Positions 27,843 to 39,064 are shown, counted from the stretch's first letter. The stretch: DNA of 64,000 bases from Ancylobacter dichloromethanicus (GCF_018390645.1 NZ_JAHBGC010000038.1:141911-205910); one strand, 5' to 3'. Numbers and translations are program-made. The notes: generated from the sequence alone by a model not told the origin.

Positions 27843-28490
27843 TCAGAGCGGGAAGGCGGCGCGGTGCAGCCGGGCGGCGGCCTTGGCCAGCGCGACGATC
27901 TGTTCCCAGTCACCCATCGTGACCGCCTCGTTCGGCGCCACCCAGGAGCCGCCGACGGCGAGAATGTTGGGCTGGGCGAGATAGGAGCCGACATTGGAGG
28001 GGCCGATGCCGCCGGTGGGGCAGAAGCGCAGATCCGGCAGCGGCCCGGCCAGCGACTTGATGAGGTTGACGCCGCCGACCGATTCGGCGGGGAACAGCTT
28101 CAGCACCGGGAAGCCCATCGCCGCGAGCGTCATCGCCTCGGTCGCGGTGGCGCAGCCGGGCATCACCGGCACCGGCGCTTCGGCCAGCGCCTCGGCGAGC
28201 GCGGTGGGACAGCCGGGGCTGACGAGGAAGCGGGCGCCGGCGTCGATGCATTTCTGGATCAGGTCGGGCCGCGTCACCGTGCCGGCGCCGACGATCGCGT
28301 CCGGCACCTCGGCGGCGATGGCGGCGATGGCTTCCAGCGCCGCCGGCGTGCGCAGCGTGACCTCGATCAGCGGCAGGCCGCCCTCGGTCAGCGCCCGGGC
28401 GAGCTTCACGCCCGCGGCCACGCTGGGCACGGTGACGACGGGGACGACAGGGGCGCGGGCGAGCAGGAGGCTGGGATCGGGAAGCGACAT
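27843..28490 (-). CDS. eda: 2-dehydro-3-deoxyphosphogluconate (KDPG) aldolase
   Basis: The product is 215 residues from MSLPDPSLLLARAPVVPVV, near the family norm. Catalytic Glu-43 (LIEVTLRTP) and Schiff-base Lys-131 (FPVLKLFPAE) are present, as are GAGTVTRPD and CPTGGI. It splits KDPG into pyruvate and glyceraldehyde 3-phosphate in the Entner-Doudoroff pathway. It is convergent with serA over a shared terminator. KDG kinase, an upstream partner, is encoded 34 kb away in this window. Confidence 0.94.
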   Translation of the reverse strand: MSLPDPSLLLARAPVVPVVTVPSVAAGVKLARALTEGGLPLIEVTLRTPAALEAIAAIAAEVPDAIVGAGTVTRPDLIQKCIDAGARFLVSPGCPTALAEALAEAPVPVMPGCATATEAMTLAAMGFPVLKLFPAESVGGVNLIKSLAGPLPDLRFCPTGGIGPSNVGSYLAQPNILAVGGSWVAPNEAVTMGDWEQIVALAKAAARLHRAAFPL

Positions 28491-28715
28491 CGGGCACCTT
28501 GCGAGAGTTCTCGGCGGGAATTTCCTGCCCCATGAAGACCACCGGGCAGCGGCTTGTCGAGAGGCAGCGGCTTGTCGTGAGCAGGATGCAATATCTGTGC
28601 GGCTTATATGTTGCGGCCGCGCACCGGGCGATGCCGCCGCGACGGGCGGTTCCGCCGCCGCGCCGAACCGGCTAGCCTGCGGCTGACGCCTTTCGCCGCC
28701 GCCCGGATCGCCCGC

Positions 28716-29645
28716 ATGTTCAACATCGATTCCATCTATCCCCGCGACATGATCGGCTATGGCCGCACCCCGCCGGACCCGAAATGGCCGGGCGGGGCGC
28801 GCATCGCGGTGCAGTTCGTCCTCAATTACGAGGAAGGCGGCGAGAACTGCCTGCTGCATGGCGACGCCGCTTCCGAGGCCTTCCTGTCGGAGATCGTCGG
28901 CGCCCAGCCCTGGCCGGGGCAGCGGCACATGAACATGGAATCGCTCTACGAATACGGGTCGCGGGCCGGCTTCTGGCGACTGTGGCGGCTGTTCACCGCG
29001 CGCGCCCTGCCGGTCACCGTCTACGGCGTGGCGACGGCGCTGGCGCGCAACCCGGAAGCGGTCGCCGCCATGAAGGAGGCGGGTTGGGAGATCGCCAGCC
29101 ACGGGTTGAAATGGATCGACTACCGCCACCATTCCTATGCCGCGGAGAAGGCCGATTTCGACACCGCGATGCGCCTGCACGCCGAGATCACCGGCGAGCG
29201 CCCGCTCGGCTGGTACACCGGGCGCACTTCCGAGCACACGCGGCGCATCGTCATGGAGGAGGGCGGGTTCCTCTACGATTCCGACATTTATTCCGACGAT
29301 CTGCCGTTCTGGGTCGAGGGGCCGCGCGGGCCGCATCTCTCCATTCCCTACACACTCGACACCAACGACATGCGCTTCGCCATCCCCGCCGGGTTCGACC
29401 ATGGCGAGCCGTTCTTCGCCTATCTGCGCGACAGTTTCGACGCGCTTTATGCCGAGGGCGCCGAGGCGCCGAAGATGCTGAGCGTCGGCCTGCATTGCCG
29501 GCTGGTGGGGCGGCCGGGGCGTATCCTCGCCCTGCAGCGCTTCCTCGACCATATCGCCCGCCATGACCGGGTGTGGGTGCCGCGCCGCATCGACATCGCC
29601 CGCCACTGGCACGCACACCACAAGCCGTCTCAAACGCCGGAGTGA
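28716..29645 (+). CDS. puuE: Allantoinase-like polysaccharide deacetylase (PuuE family)
   Basis: The product is 309 residues from MFNIDSIYPRDMIGYGRTPPDPKWPGG. NYEEGGENCLLHGD, ESLYEYGSRAGFWRLWRLF, EIASHGLKWIDYR and DSDIYSDDLPFWV are characteristic of the cofactor-independent allantoinase PuuE, a polysaccharide-deacetylase-fold enzyme that hydrolyses allantoin to allantoate. No other ureide gene lies beside it, so the substrate assignment rests on family alone. The start at 28716 matches the family; longer readings add low-complexity sequence. Confidence 0.82.
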   Translation: MFNIDSIYPRDMIGYGRTPPDPKWPGGARIAVQFVLNYEEGGENCLLHGDAASEAFLSEIVGAQPWPGQRHMNMESLYEYGSRAGFWRLWRLFTARALPVTVYGVATALARNPEAVAAMKEAGWEIASHGLKWIDYRHHSYAAEKADFDTAMRLHAEITGERPLGWYTGRTSEHTRRIVMEEGGFLYDSDIYSDDLPFWVEGPRGPHLSIPYTLDTNDMRFAIPAGFDHGEPFFAYLRDSFDALYAEGAEAPKMLSVGLHCRLVGRPGRILALQRFLDHIARHDRVWVPRRIDIARHWHAHHKPSQTPE

Positions 29646-29649
29646 GGCC

Positions 29650-30036
29650 ATGAAGTATCGCCACGCCGTTGTCGCCGCCGTTCTTGGCCTCGCCGCCATC
29701 CCCGGCCTCGCTGTGGCGCCGGTTGCCGCGCGGGCGGGGGAGATGGTCATCCCCCTGCCGTCCGGGAGCGAGGCCGAGACGATCCAGGCGCGCTATGACT
29801 GCGGCGCCTTCGGCACGCTGGAGGCGCATTATTTCAACGCGCCGCCGGTGGCGCTGGCCAGCCTGTCGTTCAAGGGCGAGTTCGTGGTGGCGTCGAATGT
29901 CATCGCCGCCTCGGGCGCGCGCTATGCCGGCGGCAAATACATCTGGTGGACCAAGGGCGGCGGCGCCGACCTCTACGACGTGACCCTGGGCGAGGACGCG
30001 GCGCCGGTGGCTTCCTGCCGCGCGAAGGCGGGCTGA
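29650..30036 (+). CDS. MliC-family (lysozyme-inhibitor-like) exported protein
   Basis: The 128-residue protein starts MKYRHAVVAAVLGLAAIPG and has a signal peptide to about residue 29. YDCGAFGTLEAHYFNAPPVALASLSF and KYIWWTKGGGADLYD give the fold signature of MliC/PliC-type lysozyme inhibitors, with two cysteines that could pair. It starts 4 bases after the puuE stop, so it is probably co-transcribed. A periplasmic protective role is inferred from the family. Confidence 0.7.
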   Translation: MKYRHAVVAAVLGLAAIPGLAVAPVAARAGEMVIPLPSGSEAETIQARYDCGAFGTLEAHYFNAPPVALASLSFKGEFVVASNVIAASGARYAGGKYIWWTKGGGADLYDVTLGEDAAPVASCRAKAG

Positions 30037-30102
30037 TGGATTTTCCCGGGCGCTGGCTGCGCCGGACGGGCTGTTGCCCTTTCCGCGGTTTTTCGTCGTG
30101 TC

Positions 30103-30534
30103 CTAGTTTTTCGTCGTGTTGAAGCGGGGCAGATGGCCCTGCAGGACGTAGATGAGCAGCGCGGTCGACCAGCCGAACATCAATATGCCGCTGGCCGCCG
30201 TCATCGGGCCGAGCAGGCGGGTGCGGGTCGCCTGCAGCACGTCGCCATAGCCGAGCGTGGTGTAGTTCACGAAGGCGGAATAATAGGCGTCGCCGGCGTG
30301 GGTGACGAGTTCGCGGCGGGCATAGACGAGGGCCCACAGGCCCACTTCCAGCAGATGCGCGGTGAGCAGGACGATGTTGACCAGCATCAGGGTCGCGATC
30401 AGGCGAAGGCGGGGGTTCTTGCCCAGCCATTTCTCGAAGGGCGAGACCATCAGCGCCAGCATCAGGGTGGCGCCGAGATGCACGAGCATCACCATGACAT
30501 TCAGGAAGATGCCGGTGATCATTTCATTGAGCAT
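30103..30534 (-). CDS. Two-TM potassium-channel-like protein
   Basis: The product is 143 residues with hydrophobic segments near 7-30, 46-70 and 108-132. The pore-loop sequence FVNYTTLGYGD, with selectivity filter TTLGYGD at 92-98, is the hallmark of Ion_trans_2 channels. There is no cytoplasmic RCK domain, so it is a minimal channel subunit. It is divergent from the GNAT gene with a 35-base gap. Confidence 0.8.
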   Translation of the reverse strand: MLNEMITGIFLNVMVMLVHLGATLMLALMVSPFEKWLGKNPRLRLIATLMLVNIVLLTAHLLEVGLWALVYARRELVTHAGDAYYSAFVNYTTLGYGDVLQATRTRLLGPMTAASGILMFGWSTALLIYVLQGHLPRFNTTKN

Positions 30535-30569
30535 GATAGCACCCGGTTGGCGAATCGGCAGTGCAGGCC

Positions 30570-31409
30570 ATGGATGACGACATCACTATCCGGCCTTTGC
30601 GGCCGCAGGAAATACAGATTGCCGTCGATTGGGCGGCGGCCGAGGGCTGGAATCCGGGCCTTGCCGACTCCGCCTGCTTCGGCGCGGTGGACCCCGGCGG
30701 CTTCCTGGTGGCGGAAGCGGACGGCGCGCCGGCGGCGGTGATCTCGGTGGTCAATTACGACACGCGCTTCGCCTTTCTCGGCTTCTACATCGTGCGGCCG
30801 GACCTGCGGGGGCGGGGGATCGGCCTGCGCCTGTGGCGGGCGGGCCTCGCCCATGCCGGGGCGCGCACCATCGGCCTCGACGGGGTGCTGGCGCAGCAGG
30901 CGAATTATGCGCGGCAGGGTTTCGTCTTCGCCCATCGCAACATCCGTTTCGCCGGGACTCCGGGACCGGGCGACGCGGGCGCGACCGTGGATCTCGCGGA
31001 GGTGGCGTTCGAGGCGGTGGCGGCCAGCGATGCGCAGGTGTTTCCCGCGCCCCGCGCCGCTTTCCTCAAGGCGTGGCTCACCGCGCCGGGCCATGCTGGG
31101 CGGGCGGTGCTGCGCGCGGGCCGGCTGGCGGCATGGGGCGTGGCGCGCCCGGCGCGGGCGGGCTGGAAGATCGGCCCGCTGGTCGCCGAGGACGAGGGCG
31201 CGGCGGAGAGCGTGTTCGGCGCGCTGCGGGCGGCGGCGGGGAGCGCGCCGGTCGTGCTCGACGTGCCCGAGCCCAACGCGGGGGCGCTGGCGCTGGCCCG
31301 GCGGCACGGCCTCGCCCCGGTGTTCGAGACCGCGCGGATGTATACCGGCTCAATCCGCCCGGTGGCGTTGCAGCGGGTCTATGGCGTCACCAGCTTCGAG
31401 CTCGGCTGA
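30570..31409 (+). CDS. GNAT N-acetyltransferase with second acetyltransferase-like domain
   Basis: The product is 279 residues. An N-terminal GNAT domain (about 5-130) has the acetyl-CoA loop VRPDLRGRGIGLRLWRAGL and ends at NYARQGFVFAHRNIRF. A C-terminal domain (about 140-275) with KIGPLVAEDEGAAESVFGAL and GLAPVFETARMYTG is the usual partner of this GNAT subtype. The substrate is unknown. The ATG at 30570 is used; an in-frame GTG lies three codons earlier. Its 3' end overlaps the convergent EamA gene by 60 bases. Confidence 0.82.
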   Translation: MDDDITIRPLRPQEIQIAVDWAAAEGWNPGLADSACFGAVDPGGFLVAEADGAPAAVISVVNYDTRFAFLGFYIVRPDLRGRGIGLRLWRAGLAHAGARTIGLDGVLAQQANYARQGFVFAHRNIRFAGTPGPGDAGATVDLAEVAFEAVAASDAQVFPAPRAAFLKAWLTAPGHAGRAVLRAGRLAAWGVARPARAGWKIGPLVAEDEGAAESVFGALRAAAGSAPVVLDVPEPNAGALALARRHGLAPVFETARMYTGSIRPVALQRVYGVTSFELG

Positions 31410-32333
31410 GCCGGGCGGGCGCGCGGCATGGGGGCGCCCGGTCTTCGGCGCCCACAGCGTGGCGGTGACGACGCCGGCCAGCACCAGCGCATAGCCGGCG
31501 GCATGGTAGAGATGCGGGCGCTCGCCGAGGAACAGGATGGCCAGCGCCGAGCCGAAGACCGGCATCAGATGGAAGAACGGCGCGGCGCGGTTGGGCCCGA
31601 CGAGCTGGATGCCGCGATTGAAGAACAGATAGGCCAGCACCGAGGGAAACACCGCGACATAGGCGATGGCGATGAGCGCCCTCGCATCGAACACCAGCGG
31701 CGGGCTCGCCACGCGTTCGGCGACGAAGGCCGGGGTGAGCAGCAGCGCGCCGAGCCCGAGGCTGAAGCCGAGAAAGCCGAGCTGGGAGAAGGCAGGCCGG
31801 CGCGCCAGCAGCGAGGAATAGACGCCATAGACCACCATCGCCGCCACCATCCACACATCGCCGCGGTTGAACGCGATGTTGACCAGCACCGCCGGATCGC
31901 CGCGGCAGACGATGGTCAGCACGCCGAGCAGCGACAGGCCGATGCCTACCCCCTGTCCGGCCGAGAGCCGCTCGCCGTTCAGGAGGAACGACCAGAAGGC
32001 GATGAGCAGCGGGCCGGTCGACTGGATCAGCAGCGCGTTCAGCGCCGGGGTGAATTCCAGCGCGTGGTACTGCATGGTGTTGAACAGGGTGATGCCGGTC
32101 AGCGAAAGCACCCCGACCAGCTTCCAGTGCCGCCGCATCAGCGGCCAGTCCGCCCGCATCGCCCGCCAGGCGAAGGGCAGCAGGATGAGCACCGCCAGCA
32201 CCCAGCGCAGCCAGGCGAGGCCGACCGGCGGCACATGGCCGGCGACGTGGCGGCCCATCACGATATTGCCGGCCCAGAACAGCGGCACGAGGGTCAGCAG
32301 TAGATAGGGCGCGTCGAGCAGGCGACGGAACAT
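31350..32333 (-). CDS. EamA/DMT-family exporter
   Basis: The product is 327 residues with ten hydrophobic segments. Two EamA repeats are visible, one beginning near LTLVPLFWAGNIVMGRHVAG and a second near VWMVAAMVVYGVYSSLLARRP. Motifs ALEFTPALNALLIQSTGPLLIAFWS and FFHLMPVFGSALAILFLGERP are typical drug/metabolite transporter signatures. The substrate is not inferable. The last 20 codons overlap the 3' end of the GNAT gene on the other strand. Confidence 0.85.
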   Translation of the reverse strand: MFRRLLDAPYLLLTLVPLFWAGNIVMGRHVAGHVPPVGLAWLRWVLAVLILLPFAWRAMRADWPLMRRHWKLVGVLSLTGITLFNTMQYHALEFTPALNALLIQSTGPLLIAFWSFLLNGERLSAGQGVGIGLSLLGVLTIVCRGDPAVLVNIAFNRGDVWMVAAMVVYGVYSSLLARRPAFSQLGFLGFSLGLGALLLTPAFVAERVASPPLVFDARALIAIAYVAVFPSVLAYLFFNRGIQLVGPNRAAPFFHLMPVFGSALAILFLGERPHLYHAAGYALVLAGVVTATLWAPKTGRPHAARPPGSAELEAGDAIDPLQRHRAD

Positions 32334-32466
32334 GGGCGATGCCGGGTGCGGAACTGTTGGCGCACCAACGCTCTAAAGCATTTCCACGCCGAAGGGGCCG
32401 CGTCAGCCATGAAAAGTTCTGATGCGTGGCCCCGTCCGGCCGATGGATGGGGCCCGCTTTCAGCCT

Positions 32467-33375
32467 TCAGCCGGGCGCGTGAATGTGCAGCCGGGTGCCC
32501 CATGGATCGGAAACGGCGAAGCCGCCAGCGGACGGGGCGACGACCTCGCCCGCCGCGGCCAGCCGGGCCCGCGCCGCCTCGACCGAGGCCGCATCCGGCA
32601 GCAAAACGTCGAAGTCGATCAGCCCGACGCTGTTGGCCGGAGGCGGGCCGCCATGCCGGCTCTGCCAGATGTTCAGCCCGAGATGATGGTGGTAGCCGCC
32701 GGCGCTGACGAACAGCGCGCCCGGATAGCGGTCCGTCGTCACCGCGAAGCCCAGATGGTCGACATAGAAGCGCCGTGCCGCGGCGAGGTCGCCGACCTGG
32801 AGATGGACATGGCCGATGCGCGTGCCGTCCGGCATCGGCGCGTCGAGCGGCACGCCCTCGGGGCATTCGGCCAGCAGGTTGCGCAAATCGAGCGGTTGGG
32901 TCGCCATCTCCACCGTCGCGCCATCCCAGCGCCACTCGCCGGCCGGGCGGTCGCGGTAGATCTCGATGCCGTTGCCGTCGGGATCGTCGAGATAGAGCGC
33001 CTCGCTCACCAGATGATCGGAGGCACCGAGCCGCACGCCCTTGGCGACCAGCCGGCGCAGCACGACGGCGAGCGAGGGCCGGTCGGGAACGAGGATGGCG
33101 ACGTGAAACAGGCCGGTGGTGCCATGCGGGCGGGGCCCGGCTGCGGGGGCCCCGACCAGCTCGACCAGCGTGTCCTCGCCAATGCCGAGGCGCAGGCTGC
33201 CATCCTCGCCGGTGCCGAGAAGGGTGAGGCCCACCGTCCCGGTATAGAACGCCGCCGCGCGTGCCGCGTCGCGTACACGCAGGCGCACCGCTCCCAGCCG
33301 CAGGCCGGCCGGCAGAACCGGGGCCGTCGCCTGCGGGACGGAGGGCGGGAATGTGGCGAACGGTGTCGTGGTCAT
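32467..33375 (-). CDS. VOC-family (glyoxalase/extradiol dioxygenase-like) protein
   Basis: The product is 302 residues from [12 protein letters not shown]. Two VOC modules occur: the first from [24 protein letters not shown] to [17 protein letters not shown] (about 27-140), and the second from [24 protein letters not shown] to [11 protein letters not shown] (about 185-302). His and Glu metal positions are visible (HVHLQ, HHHLGLN, GIEIY). It resembles CatE-type catechol 2,3-dioxygenase-like proteins, but the reaction is not certain. The start at 33375 avoids a long basic extension. Confidence 0.78.
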   Translation of the reverse strand: MTTTPFATFPPSVPQATAPVLPAGLRLGAVRLRVRDAARAAAFYTGTVGLTLLGTGEDGSLRLGIGEDTLVELVGAPAAGPRPHGTTGLFHVAILVPDRPSLAVVLRRLVAKGVRLGASDHLVSEALYLDDPDGNGIEIYRDRPAGEWRWDGATVEMATQPLDLRNLLAECPEGVPLDAPMPDGTRIGHVHLQVGDLAAARRFYVDHLGFAVTTDRYPGALFVSAGGYHHHLGLNIWQSRHGGPPPANSVGLIDFDVLLPDAASVEAARARLAAAGEVVAPSAGGFAVSDPWGTRLHIHAPG

Positions 33376-33534
33376 GGTGACTCCTTGCGGCGGCACGGCG
33401 TGTGTCGCACACAGAATTGTGCGGCCCGGGCGAGGGCGCAATCCGTCGCCGATTGCAGGCCCGCAATACCGCCACGCCATTCGCGCCCGAAGGCGTGGCC
33501 GCCGGACGGGGCGCGGGGGTGCCGCTCTGCGTTC

Positions 33535-33597
33535 TTGCCTCACCCGGCCTCATCCCTTAAGACGATGCAGCCCCGGCCGGACGTTTCGCCGGGGCTT
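33535..33597 (+). promoter_or_regulatory. Candidate purA promoter followed by a terminator-like hairpin
   Basis: TTGCCT (33535-33540) and TTAAGA (33557-33562) are spaced by 16 bases. A 9-bp stem AGCCCCGGC/GCCGGGGCT (33569-33596) with a short T-rich tail follows at the expected transcript start, about 60 bases before purA. No plus-strand gene lies upstream that would need a terminator. Confidence 0.35.
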
Positions 33598-33657
33598 TGT
33601 CTGTGCGCGGGCACGGCACGCCGCCGGACCCCGCCTCGCAATTCAGGAGCGTGGCTC

Positions 33658-34950
<1,293 letters not shown>

Positions 34951-34975
34951 ACCCCACGTCAGATCTGATCCCCCC

Positions 34976-36514
34976 ATGGCCGACTACTACCCGCTCATCG
35001 CTCGCGCTATTGGCGGCCTCCCGGAAAAGACCGGCGAGGCCCGCAAGGCTGTCTATGAGCGGGCCCGTCGGGCGCTTCTCGCTCAGCTGAGCGCGGTCGA
35101 TCCCCCGCTCCCCGAACCCGACTTCGCCCGGGAGCGGCAGTCGCTGGAGACCGCGATCGGGCGGGTCGAAGCCGAATTCGGCGGAGCGCCGGCGCCGAAG
35201 GTGCCGGGCTCTTCGGGGCCGGCCTCTTCCGCTCCCTCGGCGCCGGTTGCTCCGGCACCGGCCCCGCCGGCGTCCGCGCCGTCCAGCATCGGGGCGCCGA
35301 CCGTTCCCCCGCAGCCGTCTCCGGCGGCGCTTGCGGCGGCTCCGGCGGCGCCTCCGCCGCTGTCGGCCCCGCCGCCCGGCGCCCGGCAGCCGAATGCGCC
35401 GCCCGCGAGCGCCCCGCCTTCCACCTCCCCCGCGCGCACGCCGGCGCGGCCTGCCGAGCCGGTGTCGGGTTTCCATCCGACCGAGGCCGAGGCGGTGGCG
35501 GCCGGCCTCGTGCCGACCCGCGCGGCGGGCGGCTCCTCCGACTGGCGCAGCGAGGCCGCCCGTCTCGTGCGCGAGCGCGAGGCGGAGGAAGTCGCCGCGC
35601 AGACGCGCGACGCCGAGGAGGAGACGCCCTCCGACGAGGCGGCCACGGAGGAGGCGCCTTCCGGCCGCGGCAAGGGGCGGCTGTTTGCCGTCGTGGTGTT
35701 TGTTCTGCTGCTCATTGCCGGCGGTGTCGTCGGCTACACCCAGCGCGAGACCATCGTCGCGCTGATCGGCGGCGCGGGAACCGGCGGCTCGTCGCCCACC
35801 GCGCAGGCTCCCAGCGCCCCGGCGCCGGCCGATGCACCGAAATCGACCGACCGCATCTCCCAGGCCCCCGACCAGGGCGCGGCGCCGCAGCCGGCGACGC
35901 CACAGGCCGGCGGCACGTCGGAAGCGGGGATCGCCGCCGAGCCGCGCGCCGTGCTGTTCGAGGAAAGCGCCGGCGGCGGCGAGCAGGGCCTGCAGCAATA
36001 TGTCGGCACGGTCGAGTGGAGCACCGAGAACGCCAGCGCCGGCGCCGGCCAGCCGAGCGATCTCGGCGTCCGCGCGGAAATCTCGATCCCGGCGCGGAAC
36101 ATCACCGCGACGCTGACCTTCCGCCGCAACCAGGACCCGACCATTCCCGCCTCGCACATCATCGAGGTGCAGTTCAAGCTGCCGCCCGGTTTCGACCTCG
36201 GCAACATTTCCAGCGTGCCGGGCATGCGGGCCAAGGCCTCCGAGGGCGCGCAGGGCGCGCCGCTGGTCGGCCTCGCCGTGCGGGTGGCGCCGAACTACTT
36301 CCTGATCGGCCTGTCCTCTCTCGACACGGATGTGCAGCGCAATCTCAGCTTCATCATGAGCCGCAACTGGCTCGACCTGCCGCTGGTGTTCGAGAACGGC
36401 CGCCGCGCCATTTTGGTTCTGGAGAAGGGCGACGAGGGCAATCAGGCGTTCCGCGAGGCCTTTCAGGCGTGGGGCCTGACCCCCGCCGCACCGGCGCAGC
36501 AAGGCCAGAACTGA
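34976..36514 (+). CDS. Conserved hypothetical single-pass membrane protein downstream of purA
   Basis: The 512-residue protein has four parts. The N-terminal motif (1-70) contains YYPLIARAIGGLPEKTGEAR and RRALLAQL, a 'regulatory of polyadenylation'-like helical start. A Pro/Ala/Ser-rich linker spans 71-165 and a charged Glu-rich segment 190-235. One transmembrane helix lies at 236-254, and a non-cytoplasmic domain of about 250 residues follows, with VGTVEWSTENA, LTFRRNQDPTIPASHIIEVQFKLP and VFENGRRAILVLEKGDEGNQAF. I recognise the C-terminal part only as a conserved Hyphomicrobiales domain of unknown function. It lies 25 bases after purA and is followed by a terminator, so the two are likely an operon. 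Confidence 0.78.
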   Translation: MADYYPLIARAIGGLPEKTGEARKAVYERARRALLAQLSAVDPPLPEPDFARERQSLETAIGRVEAEFGGAPAPKVPGSSGPASSAPSAPVAPAPAPPASAPSSIGAPTVPPQPSPAALAAAPAAPPPLSAPPPGARQPNAPPASAPPSTSPARTPARPAEPVSGFHPTEAEAVAAGLVPTRAAGGSSDWRSEAARLVREREAEEVAAQTRDAEEETPSDEAATEEAPSGRGKGRLFAVVVFVLLLIAGGVVGYTQRETIVALIGGAGTGGSSPTAQAPSAPAPADAPKSTDRISQAPDQGAAPQPATPQAGGTSEAGIAAEPRAVLFEESAGGGEQGLQQYVGTVEWSTENASAGAGQPSDLGVRAEISIPARNITATLTFRRNQDPTIPASHIIEVQFKLPPGFDLGNISSVPGMRAKASEGAQGAPLVGLAVRVAPNYFLIGLSSLDTDVQRNLSFIMSRNWLDLPLVFENGRRAILVLEKGDEGNQAFREAFQAWGLTPAAPAQQGQN

Positions 36515-36540
36515 CGCCCATCTCGTCATCCGGTGCCGAC

Positions 36541-36572
36541 AAAAGGGGAAGCGTTTCGCTTCCCCTTTTTCT
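36541..36572. terminator. Factor-independent terminator after purA operon
   Basis: AAAAGGGGAAGCG (36541-36553) pairs with CGCTTCCCCTTTT (36557-36569) around a 3-base loop, with five T residues following. It ends the purA transcript about 30 bases past the stop. Confidence 0.9.
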
Positions 36573-36687
36573 TTGCGTGGCCGAGGTCCGCTGCGACGAG
36601 CCGAAGCTGCGACGAGCCGGGCCGACGAGGGACGTTTCCCGCAGCGCCGGTGGGTCAATGTCATGCGCGGCATGCAATGGTGGCATA

Positions 36688-36704
36688 TGGTATTAGATAT
36701 ACCA
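36688..36704. promoter_or_regulatory. Candidate GntR operator (GTAT-N5-ATAC) upstream of the microprotein gene
   Basis: TGGTATTAGATATACCA is a perfect 6-5-6 inverted repeat ending 57 bases before the ATG at 36762. The same repeat precedes panE, both GntR genes and, in weaker form, both oxlT genes. A second inverted repeat, ATACGGA-N6-TCCGTAT, lies at 36706-36725. Confidence 0.6.
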
Positions 36705-36761
36705 GATACGGACGCCTTTCCGTATGTTGCGCCGCGAGAGAGCTTGGATCGGAGACGGCGC

Positions 36762-36890
36762 ATGTTTCAATCGGTGTACCCCCTGCTGCCGCTGCTCATC
36801 CTCTGCCATGCGTGGATGACGATCCTCATCGTCGAGACGCTGCAAGCGGAGGAGACGGCGGCGCTGCCGCCGGACTGCTACCCGGCGTGA
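36762..36890 (+). CDS. Candidate 42-residue membrane microprotein, possible oxalate-regulon member
   Basis: A 42-codon reading frame begins MFQSVYPLLPLLILCHAW with GGAG 7 bases upstream. One hydrophobic helix covers about residues 6-25, then an acidic tail with ETLQAEETAALPPDC. It sits between two terminators (36541-36572 and 36911-36943), so it must have its own promoter. The only regulatory element in front of it is the perfect GTAT-N5-ATAC repeat. No family is recognised. It could be an accessory subunit or stabiliser of a transporter or membrane complex, but that is speculation. A longer upstream reading exists but would run through the operator. Confidence 0.5.
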   Translation: MFQSVYPLLPLLILCHAWMTILIVETLQAEETAALPPDCYPA

Positions 36891-36910
36891 CGGGAAAAGC
36901 GGCGCGACAG

Positions 36911-36943
36911 AAAAAGCCCCGCGGCATCGCTGCCACGGGGCTT
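36911..36943 (-). terminator. Terminator of the sucCD transcript
   Basis: On the minus strand, AAGCCCCG and TGGCA pair with TGCCG and CGGGGCTT around a 4-base loop with one mismatch, followed by TTTTT. It lies 26 bases past the sucD stop. Confidence 0.85.
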
Positions 36944-36968
36944 CGCTCGTCCGGTCCTGCCGGCTAAA

Positions 36969-37864
36969 TCAGGCGGCGGCGCGCTTGTTCAGCACGTCGA
37001 CCAGCGTCTTGCCGAGGCGGGCCGGGGAGGGCGAGACCACGATGCCGGCCTCTTCCATCGCCGCGATCTTGTCCTCGGCGCCGCCCTTGCCGCCGGAGAT
37101 GATGGCGCCGGCATGGCCCATGCGGCGGCCGGGAGGGGCGGTGCGGCCGGCGATGAAGCCGACCATAGGCTTCTTGCGGCCGCGCTTGGCTTCGTCCTTG
37201 AGGAACTGCGCCGCTTCTTCCTCGGCCGAGCCGCCGATCTCGCCGATCATGACGATCGACTCGGTGGCGTCGTCGGCCAGGAACAGCTCCAGCATGTCGA
37301 TGAACTCGGTGCCCTTCACCGGGTCGCCGCCAATGCCGACGGCGGTGGTCTGGCCCAGGCCCTCCTGCGAGGTCTGGAACACCGCCTCATAGGTCAGCGT
37401 GCCGGAGCGCGAGACCACGCCGACCGAGCCCTTCTTGAAGATATTAGCCGGCATAATGCCGATCTTGCATTCGCCGGCGGTGACGATGCCGGGGCAGTTG
37501 GGGCCGACGAGGCGGGACTTGGAGCCGTCCAGCGCGCGGCGCACCTTCACCATGTCGAGCACCGGAATGCCCTCGGTGATGCAGACGATGAGCGGGATCT
37601 CCGCCGCGATCGCCTCGCAGATGGCATCGGCCGCGCCCGGGGGCGGCACGTAGATCACCGACGCGTCGGCGCCGGTCTTCTCGCGTGCCTCGGCGACGGT
37701 GTCGAACACCGGCAGGCCGAGATGGACCGCGCCGCCCTTGCCGGGCGAGGTGCCGCCGACCACCTGCGAGCCATAGGCCAGCGCCTGCTCGGAGTGGAAG
37801 GTGCCGTTCTTGCCGGTGAAGCCCTGGGTGATGATCTTGGTGGTCTTGTCGATGAGAATGGACA

Positions 37865-37865
<1 letters not shown>
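36969..37865 (-). CDS. sucD: Succinyl-CoA synthetase alpha subunit
   Basis: The product is 298 residues from [24 protein letters not shown]. The CoA-binding region has [28 protein letters not shown] and the ligase region GPNCPGI. The phosphohistidine lies in [10 protein letters not shown]. The sequence is clearly SucD rather than the malate thiokinase subunit MtkB. Its start overlaps the sucC stop by one base. Here the pair is not joined to mdh or sucAB as in many alphaproteobacteria but lies downstream of the oxalate/glyoxylate genes. Confidence 0.93.
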
Positions 37866-39064
<1,199 letters not shown>

